From JAWVFM01 sp963823245 (GTDB taxonomy: Bacteria; Actinomycetota; Thermoleophilia; Solirubrobacterales; 70-9), in assembly GCA_963823245.1 (NCBI GenBank), contig CAWGKQ010000004.1, forward strand, positions 286,364 to 350,363: a stretch of 64,000 bases of DNA, given 5' to 3'. Under the pieces are notes generated by a model that was not told where the DNA came from, did not search any database, and saw nothing but the letters and a program-made list of their open reading frames with translations. This document shows, piece by piece, positions 54,322 through 64,000 of this stretch. Position 1 is the stretch's first letter; every line of letters starts with the position of its first letter. A program made the translations under genes and the position numbers.

Positions 54322-54901
54322 TCGGGCCGATCGACATCGCCGGCATCGTGCCGCTGGCCAAGTCGAGCGGCAGCTTCCTCGTCTCGCCCGCGCTGGGGCT
54401 GATGATCTGGACGCTGATCGTGTTCGGCGTCACGATGTTCGTCCTCGGCCGCGCCGCGCTGCCGCGAATCCAGGCCGAGCTCGACAAGCGGGCGAGCGCG
54501 ATCCGCGAGAACATCGAGGTTGGCCGAGCGGCAGCGCAAGGAGGCCGACGAGCTACTCGCCGACTACCGCAAGCGGCTCGCCGAGGCTCGCAACCAGGCG
54601 GACGAGATCGTCGCCCGCTCACGCAAGGCGTCGGAGGCGGCGCTCGCCGAGGCCGCGGCCGCGGGCAAGGAGAAGCGCGAGGAGCTGGTCGGGGCGGCGC
54701 GTCGGGACATCGAGCTCGAGACGAAGCGCTCCCTCGACAAGATCCGCCAGGAGGTCGCTGACCTGACGGTGCTCGCGACCGAGAAGGTGACGAAGAAGGC
54801 GCTCGACGATCGATGACCAGCGGCGCCTGATCGAGGAGGCGCTCTCCGAGGTCGACTTCTCCGCCCTGGCGGGCGTTGAGGCGGAGAGCGAAGGAGCGTA
54901 G
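54318..54901 (+). CDS. atpF: ATP synthase F0 subunit b (two frameshifts)
   Basis: TTG start overlapping atpE as TTGA. A single membrane span ('GLMIWTLIVFGVTMFVLGRA') is followed by 'LPRIQAELDKRASAIRENIE'. A shift near 54525 restores 'AERQRKEADELLADYRKRLA', and the helical stalk continues to 'ADLTVLATEKVTKKALDD'. A second shift near 54815 restores 'DQRRLIEEALSEVDFSALAG' and the end at 54901. Corrected length is about 194 residues, normal for subunit b with its C-terminal delta-binding end. It is the peripheral stator. Confidence 0.9.
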
Positions 54902-54905
54902 ACGG

Positions 54906-55442
54906 TTGCTCGACGAGATCTCACGCGTCTACGCCGACGCCCTCTTCGAGGTGGCGGAGGAGAACGGGAAGCTCGACGAGGTCCACGAGCAGCTCGACCA
55001 GATCGTCGATGCCCTCAACGAGCACCGCGAGCTGCAGGTCTTCTTCTTCAGCCCCTACTTCACATCGGTCGAGAAGCGCGAGGGGATCTCGAAGGCGATC
55101 TCAGGGGCCGAGCCCGAGCTCGTGAACTTCCTCGAGCTTCTGGCCGAGAAGCACCGGATGCCCGCGATCTTCACGATCCGCCGGATCTTCGACGAGCTCT
55201 GGGCGGAGGCCCGGAAGCGGCTGGAGGTGACGGTGACGAGCGCCGTCGAGCTCGACGAGAAGCTGCTCGACCAGATCGGCTCCGAGATCGAGGAGCGCAC
55301 GGGCCGCGAGATCGACCTCGACACCGTCGTCGACGGGGACGTGCTCGGCGGGCTCGTGCTCCGCGTCGGCAACATGGTCTTCGACGCCAGCGTGCGGAGC
55401 AAGCTCGAGCGCGTGCGGCGCGAGGTGGCACAGGCGGCATAG
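54906..55442 (+). CDS. atpH: ATP synthase F1 subunit delta
   Basis: 178 residues, TTG start four bases after atpF. N-terminal 'EISRVYADALFEVAEENGKL' is the delta signature that binds the alpha N-termini, and the C-terminal part 'TGREIDLDTVVDGDVLGGLV' and 'LRVGNMVFDASVRSKLERVR' matches OSCP-type ends. The frame is open throughout, unlike its neighbours atpF, atpA, atpG and atpD. Unlike mycobacteria, where b and delta are fused, the two are separate here. Confidence 0.93.
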   Translation: MLDEISRVYADALFEVAEENGKLDEVHEQLDQIVDALNEHRELQVFFFSPYFTSVEKREGISKAISGAEPELVNFLELLAEKHRMPAIFTIRRIFDELWAEARKRLEVTVTSAVELDEKLLDQIGSEIEERTGREIDLDTVVDGDVLGGLVLRVGNMVFDASVRSKLERVRREVAQAA

Positions 55443-55496
55443 GTAGCGTTTGACGTCCCAAACATGCGAATGACCCAGATGAGGGAGCCCAGCTAG

Positions 55497-57195
<1,699 letters not shown>

Positions 57196-58117
57196 ATAGC
57201 CACCCAGAAGGAAGTCAAGAACCGGATCTCGTCCGTCAAGAACATCCACAAGATCACGCGGGCGATGGAGATGGTGGCCGCCGCGCGTCTGCGGCGAGCC
57301 GAGCAGCGGATCGAGCATCTGCGGCCCTACGCGCAGGCCATCCGGGAGCTCACGCGCCAGGTGGCGGATGCCGCGCCCAGCAAATGGAGGGGGTCGCCAC
57401 TGCTGGAGCGCAGGGAGAACGTCGAGCGACGTCGGCGTCGTGCTCGTCACGGGCGACCGCGGCCTCGCCGGGTCGTTCAACACGCAGATCATCCGCGAGG
57501 GCCTGCGGCTCAAGCGAGATCTCTCGGGCGAGGGCGCGACGGCCCACTACTCGGTCGTCGGGCGCCGCGGCAGCTCCTCGATGCGCTTCCGCGGCGAGGA
57601 GCTCGTGAACTCATACGTCGGGTTCACGGACCGCCCAGCCTTCACCGACGCCCGGAAGATCTCGCGCGACCTGATCGCCGCCTTCAAGGACGGCGAGGTC
57701 GACCACGTCGACATCGTCTACAACCGGTTCGTCTCGCCGCTCACGCAGTACGTTCGCCGCCAGCGGCTCCTGCCGCTGGATGAGGCCGAGGTGTTCGGCG
57801 AGGGGGTCGCGGAGACGCACGAACCCGAGGACACCGAGCTCGCCGAGGCACACCGCAAGGCGCTCTGGGTCTACGAGCCCGAGGCGAGCAGATCCTCGAG
57901 GAGCTCTTCGAGGAGTACGTGGACATTTCGGTCTACCGCGCGCTCTTGAGTCGGCCGGCCTCCGAGCACGGCGCGCGGATGACGGCGATGCGGAACGCCG
58001 CGGAGAACGCGAACGACATGATCGGCCGGCTGACGCTCGAGATGAACCGCGTCCGCCAGGCGGAGATCACGCAGGAGATCTTGGAAGTCGTCGCCGGCGC
58101 GGAGGCGCTCGGGCTGA
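57196..58117 (+). CDS. atpG: ATP synthase F1 subunit gamma (no ATG, frameshifts)
   Basis: The expected N-terminus is clear ('ATQKEVKNRISSVKNIHKIT' then 'RAMEMVAAARLRRAEQRIEH'), but the codon at the start position, 57196-57198, is ATA. Further frames give 'DVGVVLVTGDRGLAGSFNTQ', 'FKDGEVDHVDIVYNRFVSPL' and the C-terminal helix 'GARMTAMRNAAENANDMIGR' with 'LEMNRVRQAEITQEILEVVA'. Shifts lie near 57426 and 57893. The likely stop is the TGA at 58115-58117, which needs one more shift. It is the rotor shaft between the F1 head and the c-ring. Confidence 0.85.
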
Positions 58118-58131
58118 GAGAAGGGAGACGA

Positions 58132-59570
58132 ATGGCTGACGGAAACGGAAACGGCGCGAGCGGCAACGGCAACCGCGGGACGGTGGAGCAGGTCACCGGC
58201 GTCGTCGTCGACGTCTTCTTTCCCGAGAAGCTCCCCGAGATCTACCACGCGCTCGAGATCTCGATGCCGGCGAGGAGGGCCGCCCGGCGACACCTCGTCT
58301 GCGAGGTCCAGCAGCACCTCGGCGACGATCGTGTCCGCGCCGTCGCGATGGACGCGACCGACGGCCTCCAGCGCGGCCACGAGGTCATCGACACGGGCGG
58401 GCCGATCACGGTGCCGGTCGGCGAGGCGACGCTCGGCCGAATCTTCAACCTCCTCGGCGAGCCGATCGACGAGGGCGACCCTGTCGAGGTGCGAGGAGCG
58501 CTGGCCGATCCACCGCCCGGCGCCCGACGCCGAGGACCTGAGCCCCGACGCAGGAGATCCTCATCACCGGGATCAAGGTCGTCGACCTCCTCGCCCCCTA
58601 CGCCAAGGGCGGCAAGGTCGGCCTGTTCGGCGGCGCCGGCGTCGGCAAGACGGTCCTCATCCAGGAGCTGATCCGCAACATCGCCGAGGAGCACGAGGGC
58701 CTGTCGGCGTTCTGCGGCGTCGGCGAGCGCTCGCGCGAGGGCAACGACCTCTGGCTCGAGATGAAGGAGTCGGGCGTCATCGACAAGACGATGCTCGTCT
58801 TCGGCCAGATGAACGAGCCGCCCGGCGCCCGCCTGCGCGTCGCGCTCTCCGGCCTGACGATGGCCGAGTACTTCCGCGAGTCGGGCGGGCAGGACGTGCT
58901 GCTGTTCATCGACAACATCTTCCGGTTCGTCCAGGCGGGCTCCGAGGTCTCGGCGCTCCTCGGCCGCATGCCGTCGGCGGTCGGCTACCAGCCGACGCTC
59001 GAGACCGAGATGGGCGGCCTGCAGGAGCGGATCGCGTCGACCTCGCGCGGGCTCGGTGACCTCGGTGCAGGCGATCTACGTGCCGGCCGACGACCTCACC
59101 GACCCGGCGCCGGCGTCGGTGTTCGCGCACCTGAACGCGACGACAACGCTCTCGCGGCAGATCTCCGAGAAGGGGATCTACCCGGCCGTCGATCCCGCTC
59201 GACTCGACCTCGACGATCCTCAAGCCCGAGATCCTCGGCGAGGAGCACTACAACACCGCGACCGAGGTCCAGGAGGTCCTTCAGCGCTACAAGGAGCTCC
59301 AGGACATCATCGCCATCCTCGGGCATCGACGAGCTCTCCGACGAGGACCGCGTGGTCGTCGCGCGCGCCCGCAAGATCGAGCGCTTCCTCTCGCAGCCGT
59401 TCTTCGTCGCCGAGGCGTTCACGGGCCGCGAGGGCGTGTACGTCCCGGTGGAGGAGACCGTGCGGGGCTTCCGCGAGATCCTCGACGGCAAGCACGACGA
59501 GCTGCCGGAGAGCGCCTTCTACATGAAGGGCACGATCGACCAGGTCGTCGAGGACGCCCGCAAGGGCTAG
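58132..59570 (+). CDS. atpD: ATP synthase F1 subunit beta (at least five frameshifts)
   Basis: The ATG at 58132 follows 'aagggagacga' and gives a Gly/Asn-rich leader, then 'GTVEQVTGVVVDVFFPEKLP'. The P-loop is 'GLFGGAGVGKTVLIQELIRN', the catalytic Glu is in 'GVGERSREGNDLWLEM', Walker B is 'VLLFIDNIFRFVQAGSEVSA' and the DELSEED motif reads 'IDELSDEDRVVVARARKIER'. The reading frame shifts near 58275, 58500-58560, 59050, 59200 and 59325. Every catalytic block is intact once frames are joined, so errors in the sequence are more likely than decay. Confidence 0.9.
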
Positions 59571-59581
59571 GCGCGGCCGAC

Positions 59582-59997
59582 GTGGCGCACCCGGCGTTCC
59601 ACGCCCAGGTCCTGACCCCGGAGGGGGAGGTCTACGACGGCGAGGTCGAGCAGGTCTCGACCCGGACCGGCGTCGGCGAGGTGGGAATCCTCGCCCACCA
59701 CGCGCCGATGCTCGCCCGCCTCGTCCCGGCGGAGCTTCGCCTGCACGTCTCCGAAAGCGAGACGATCCGCTACGCCCAGGGCGCACGGCTGGCTCGAGGT
59801 CTTCGCGAACGAGGCGCGGGTGCTGATCTCCGAGGCCGTCGAGATCGACTCGCTCGACGTCGGCGAGCTGCGCGAGCGGCTGTCCGAGGCGGAGCAGCGC
59901 CTGAATGAGGCCGACGAGGACTCCGAGGCCGCCGCAGCAGGCCGAGCATGACGTCGCCCGCGCCAAGGCGTTCATCGCGATCGCCGAGAACCGCTAG
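59582..59997 (+). CDS. atpC: ATP synthase F1 subunit epsilon (frameshifts)
   Basis: GTG start 11 bp after atpD. The N-terminal beta-sandwich reads 'AFHAQVLTPEGEVYDGEVEQ', 'VSTRTGVGEVGILAHHAPML' and 'ARLVPAELRLHVSESETIRY'. A shift near 59787 restores 'WLEVFANEARVLISEAVEID', then helical 'LDVGELRERLSEAEQRLNEA'; another near 59935 restores 'AEHDVARAKAFIAIAENR' and a stop at 59995-59997. Corrected length is about 138 residues with a complete C-terminal helical hairpin, which in other bacteria inhibits ATP hydrolysis. Confidence 0.88.
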
Positions 59998-60030
59998 CGC
60001 GGCGACACTGCCGCAATACGCTTTCGGCGG

Positions 60031-61126
60031 ATGGACGAACGCCTGCTCACCGAGAAGCTCGTCGCCTACGACAGCTCGAACGACGAGGGCATCCGCAACT
60101 GCGCGGGGTTCGTGCAGGGCTGGCTCGAGGCGCGCGAGATCACCACTCACGAGCTCGAGATCCGCGGGCTGCCGGTGACTGGTCGCCGACGTCGGGCCGC
60201 CGGACGCCCCGTTGACCGTGCTTCTGCATGGCCACCTCGACGTCGTGCCGGGCCACGCCGAGCAGTTCGAGCCCCGGCTCGACGGCGACAAGCTCTTCGC
60301 TCGCGGCGCCTACGACATGAAGGGGGCGCTCGCCGCGCTGATGCTGGTGCTCACCGACCTGCGCGACCAGAGGGACGTGCGCGTTCGTCTCGGCATCGTC
60401 CCCGACGAGGAGTCCGAGGAGGAGTCCGAGCGCGGCGGGGAGCTCCTCGTCGAGAAGGGATTCGTGGGCGACTTCGCCATCACCGGGGAGCCGACCGACA
60501 TGTATGTCGGCGTCGCCGCCAAGGGCGTGTTCGCGATGCGGATCCTGGTCGAGGGCCGGGCGGCGCACGGCGCCACGCCGTGGCTGGGGGAGAACGCGAT
60601 CCTTCGCGCGATCGAGGTTTTCCGCGAGATCGAATCGCTACCGTTTGCGGCGCAGAGCTCGGAGCTGTTCGATCGGCCGTCGATCAACCTCGGCCGGATA
60701 TTGGGCGGAGACGCCCTCAACAAGGTGCCTGACAGGTGTGTCATCGACGTCGACGTGCGCTACCTGCCCGAGCAGGAGCCCAGCGCGATCCTTGCCGAGG
60801 TGTCCGAGGTCGACGGGGTTGAGGTGGTCTCGACCTTCACCAGGCCGCCGGCGCAGGTCGACCCCGAGTCGGCCTTCGTGCGGGCGCTGTGTGACGCTGC
60901 CGCGCCCTTCCACGCGGGAGTCCGCGGGGTTGGGCGCGACGGCGCATCCGACGCGGTTTCGTTTCTGCGCGCCGGCATCCCGGCGGTCGAGTTCGGTCCT
61001 CTCGGCGGCGGGCATCATGGCCCGGAGGAGTGGGTCTCGGTTTCCTCGCTGTCGAGCTACAGGCAGGCGATCTCGAGCTTCGTGACGAGCCTTCCCAGCC
61101 GCGCTGACGACGGAGGCGGGTCGTGA
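60031..61126 (+). CDS. M20-family metallopeptidase (one frameshift)
   Basis: Zinc-dependent amidohydrolase of the ArgE/DapE group. The first part is 'LLTEKLVAYDSSNDEGIRNC'. A shift near 60186 leads to the metal-ligand blocks 'VLLHGHLDVVPGHAEQFEPR' (HxD), 'LFARGAYDMKGALAALMLVL' (bridging Asp) and 'IVPDEESEEESERGGELLVE' (catalytic EE), and 'AVEFGPLGGGHHGPEEWVSV' supplies the last His. The dimerisation domain covers residues about 165-280. Corrected length is near 365 residues. Neither succinyl-diaminopimelate nor acetylornithine specificity can be assigned. It overlaps the LCP gene by four bases. Confidence 0.85.
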
Positions 61127-63236
61127 GCCCGGACGAGGGCGCCCCGCCGCCCGCGGGCAGCGGCGGGAACCAGGACGGGCAGGCGCCACCTCCTCCGGCC
61201 ACCTACGCCGGCCGCCGCCAGCAGCCGAACGCGAGGCCGAGGCGTCCGAGCCCACGCTCGAGAAGGAGATCGACGCCGCTCTTCCGCCCGCGCCGGGCGA
61301 GCGCCCGGTCGCTCACGGCGAGACGATCGAGGCCGACACGGTTACGCTCGCCGATCGCGAGGAGGCTCAGGAGGCGGCGCATGCCGGTCTGCGCGCCCGC
61401 ACCGAGGCGCACGCCACCAAGACCGACCGGCGCGTCGCGGCTGCCACCGCCGCCGCGGCACCCGGCCCGCGCCGGCGAAGCCGCAGGCGCCCTCGCCGGC
61501 AGAGGCGCCCGCGCCGCCGAAGCCGAAGCCGGCTCAGCCCGCGGCAAAGCCGCCGGCAGCGGCGGCCAAGGCGCCCTCGCCCGCGGCCGGGAAGCCCGCC
61601 GCGGCCAAGCCGCCGCCGCCAGCACGCCGCCACCGCCCGCTCCGCCGGGCGGCGTCGGCGAGCCGCCCAAGCGGCGCCTGTGGCTGCGCTTCCTCACCGC
61701 CTCGGTGGTGATCGTCGTCGCGGCCGCCACGGCGACGGCGGTGGCGACGCTCGTCTTCGGCTACGACTTCGCCGCGCGCCTCGGCGGGATTCGGGGCGTT
61801 CAGCACCTGCTCGCCGGCCCGACCGCGGGGCCGCAGACGATCCTGTTGCTGGGCGCGGACAAACGGCCGAACGAGGGCGACAAGGGCCGCTCCGACACCA
61901 CGATCCTCCTGCGCGTCACCTCGAGCGGGATCGCATGCTGTCGATCCCGCGCGATCTGAGGATCGACAACATCCCAGGCCACGGCGGCCCGTGGAAGATG
62001 AACGCCGCCTACACCTTCGGAGGGCCCGCGCTCACGACCAAGGTGGTGAAGCAGCTCACCGGATTGCAGATCAACCACGTCGTGAACGTCGACTTCACGG
62101 GCTTCGCCGACGCCGTCAACTCAATCGGTTGCGTCTACTTCGACGTCGACCACCATTACTACCACTCGAACGCCGGCCTATCGGTCTTCGACCAGTACGC
62201 GGAGATCAACATCCACGCCGGCTACCAGCGCATGTGCGGTTACAACGCGCTCCAGTTCGTGCGCTACCGGCACGATGACAACGACCTCGTCCGCTCCGCC
62301 CGCCAGCAGGCGTTCCTGCGTGAGGCTCGCCGCCAGGTTCCGCCGACGAAGATCTTCAACGACATCAACAGCCTCACCCAGATCGTCGCGAAGTACACGA
62401 GCACAGACCCGACCCTGCAGGATTTCCCGACCCTCCTCAGCCTCGCGAAGCTCATTGCCTCGGCCGGCGGGGCGCCCGTGACGCAGATCCACTTCCCGGC
62501 GATCATCGGCTCGCCCACCGACCCCTACGTCACCGCGCACAAGACGGCCGTCCATGCCGCGGTTCGTACCTTCCTCGGCGACTCGTCACAAGCCCCGTCC
62601 GGGACGCTCGGGCCGAGCAACGGTGGCGGGGCGAAGCCCGTTCCGGCGGCGGACGAGTCGGGCGGAGGCTCCTCATCCGCCAAGTCGTCGCACCACAAGG
62701 GCGGCTCGTCCGGATCCGGCGGTGGAGGGGGCGGAGGCGGGAACCCGGCCACGTCGTCATCGTCTTCCGCCTTCACCGACTCGACGACGTCGGGCCAGCA
62801 GTACGCGGCGAAGCTGTCCGATGCGCGGTGGCGCCGCGAGGGGAAGATCCCGATCCTCTACCCGACGAAGCTCATCCCGGGGTCGCTGTTGACCGACGAC
62901 TCGAACTCCTATCGGATCGACGGTCCGAGCGACGCGGTTTACGACGGCTACACCTTCGTCGCCGAGATTCCCGCTGGGAGCAACGGATACGGCTACACCG
63001 CCTACTACGACTTCACGGGAACCAACTGGCGCGACGCGCCGATCCTCGACAACCCGACCGACACCCAGACCATCAACGGCGACACCTACGAGATGTTCTG
63101 GGACAGCGGCCGCCTGCGGCTCGTCGGGTGGAAGAGCAACAAGGGCTCCTACTGGGTCGACAACGACCTCCTCGAGACGCTGACGCCGGGCCAGATGGTG
63201 GGCATGGCGGAGGCGATGCGCCACTCGAAGGGCTAG
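61123..63236 (+). CDS. LytR-CpsA-Psr (LCP) family glycopolymer ligase (frameshifts)
   Basis: A Pro/Ala/Lys-rich cytoplasmic stretch of about 180 codons (frames uncertain) precedes a membrane span 'FLTASVVIVVAAATATAVAT'. The LCP domain follows: 'TILLLGADKRPNEGDKGRSD', then after a shift near 61930 'MLSIPRDLRIDNIPGHGGPW', 'KMNAAYTFGGPALTTKVVKQ' and 'QFVRYRHDDNDLVRSARQQA', with the conserved Arg and Asp of the phosphate-binding pocket. A Ser/Gly-rich linker and an extra C-terminal domain starting near 62800 ('ILYPTKLIPGSLLTDDSNSY') complete it. Such enzymes attach polymers from undecaprenyl carriers to peptidoglycan. Confidence 0.85.
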
Positions 63237-63246
63237 GGAGAGCTGC

Positions 63247-64000
63247 ATGGCTGAGCGAAACGCCGTCGGCGTCGTTGGGGTCGGCTGGGTCGGACTTGTG
63301 ACCGCCGCATGCTTCGCGGACCTCGGTCGCGAGGTCGTGGCGCTCGACATCGACGATGCGAAGGTCGAGGCGCTGCGCGCGGGCACGGTGCCGATCCACG
63401 AGCCCGGCATCGAGGAGCTCCTGGAGCGCAATCGGGAGCGGCTGCGGTTCACGACCTCGATGGACGAGTTGCTCGGTGCCGCCCGGTTGCTCTTCTGCTG
63501 CGTCGACACCCCCCCCCACGTATTCCGGCGACGCGGACCTCTCGCGCGTGCGCGCCGTTGTGGAGAAGCTGCCCGAGGGCGGCGACCATGTGCTCGTGAT
63601 GAAGAGCACGGTGCCCTCGGGCACGGGCGCGGCGATCAGGCGCGATCGCCCGAGCCTCGCCTACGTGTCGTGCCCGGAGTTCCTGAAGGAGGGCACGGCC
63701 GTCTCGGACTTCCTGCGCCCGGACCGCGTGGTCGTCGGCGCCGACCCCGGCGACGAGTGGGCGGCCGACGCGGTCGAGGAGCTCTACCGCCCGCTCGGCG
63801 GTGAGCTCGTGCGCACCGACGTCGCCTCGGCCGAGATGATCAAGCTCGCCTCCAACGCCTTCCTCGCGACCAAGATCTCGTTCATCAACGAGATCGCGAA
63901 CGTGTGCGAGGAGGTGGGCGCTGACGTCGCGGAGGTGGCTCGCGGGATGGGCCTTGACCGGCGAATCGGCCCAAGCTTCCTGCGGGCGGGCATCGGTTAC
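63247..64000 (+). CDS. UDP-glucose 6-dehydrogenase family protein (frameshift, cut by window end)
   Basis: The NAD-binding N-terminus is 'VGVVGVGWVGLVTAACFADL' with 'EVVALDIDDAKVEALRAGTV' and 'IHEPGIEELLERNRERLRF'. A run of nine C at 63509-63517 shifts the frame; with eight the protein continues 'DTPPTYSGDADLSRVRAVVE', 'VLVMKSTVPSGTGAAI', 'YVSCPEFLKEGTAVSDFLRP' and 'ASAEMIKLASNAFLATKISF' to the window end. The catalytic Cys domain lies beyond. It oxidises UDP-glucose, or a related UDP-sugar, to the uronic acid for surface polymers. UTP-glucose-1-phosphate uridylyltransferase at 43890 can supply the substrate. Confidence 0.85.

Noticed and set aside
61200..61680. A separate Arg/Pro-rich gene before the LCP domain
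   Set aside because: All frames here are low-complexity Ala/Pro/Arg codons. The stretch is best read as the disordered cytoplasmic N-terminus of the LCP protein, with frame uncertain.

Overview
This window comes from a very GC-rich chromosome. The gene content points to an actinobacterium, most likely class Thermoleophilia (Solirubrobacterales or Gaiellales-like). The reasons are a DipZ-type CcdA/thioredoxin fusion, an rpmE-yqhQ-prfA-prmC-tsaC-rpiB run, an atpB-E-F-H-A-G-D-C operon beside glyA and a WecA-type transferase, split cobalamin-dependent acyl-CoA mutase subunits, and short secreted proteins opening with a 'PSxxTLIxxVALFVALGGT' type leader. The class-level placement is inference. I see no rRNA, tRNA, CRISPR array, phage or insertion sequence, and no gene-free stretch longer than about 300 bases.

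Layout. 1-9.3 kb: end of a class III nucleotide cyclase, a GerW-like protein, DipZ, two SAM methyltransferases, an alpha-glucan pair (GH57 branching enzyme and GT4 glycosyltransferase), a hexapeptide acyltransferase, MeaB and a PRC-barrel protein. 9.3-21.2 kb: an acyl-CoA catabolism block with acyl-CoA dehydrogenase, thiolase, a two-subunit B12 mutase whose substrate-pocket residues look like isobutyryl-CoA mutase, EtfB, EtfA and ETF-quinone oxidoreductase; PepA, a HAD phosphatase and a GNAT protein are interspersed. 21.3-24.3 kb: two tandem paralogous secreted proteins, an alpha/beta hydrolase and a divergent TetR gene. 24.3-31.2 kb: rpmE, yqhQ, prfA, prmC, tsaC, rpiB and galK, interrupted by an opposite-strand RTX protein and methyltransferase pair. 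31.2-43.9 kb: a pentose-use island with xylulokinase, a xylose-isomerase-like TIM barrel and a Gfo/Idh/MocA dehydrogenase on one strand, divergent from a sugar ABC transporter, araB, araA, araD and araM. 43.9-49 kb: UTP-glucose-1-phosphate uridylyltransferase, an R2lox oxidase with its TetR gene, glyA and a RodZ-like protein. 49-64 kb: a PLP desulfhydrase/deaminase-like protein, DUF354, WecA-like transferase, the whole F1Fo ATP synthase operon, an M20 peptidase, an LCP ligase and a partial UDP-glucose dehydrogenase.

How it fits together. Branched-chain and fatty acyl-CoA oxidation sends electrons through Etf and ETF-QO to quinone, and the ATP synthase uses the resulting gradient. Pentoses enter through the ABC transporter and are converted to xylulose-5-phosphate. 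GalK, UGPase and Ugd feed UDP-sugars to envelope polysaccharide built on a WecA-type lipid carrier and attached by the LCP protein.

Two cautions and two highlights. About twenty-five genes, including essential ones such as prfA and atpD, are broken by single-base shifts, often at G or C runs. This looks like uncorrected sequencing error, so frameshifted genes are given here as whole loci. The most original signals are a dispersed ~52-bp double-hairpin repeat (three copies, one with a compensatory stem change, two placed immediately before start codons) and two related palindromes, one before etfB and one between the R2lox operon and glyA, that suggest a shared TetR-type regulon.
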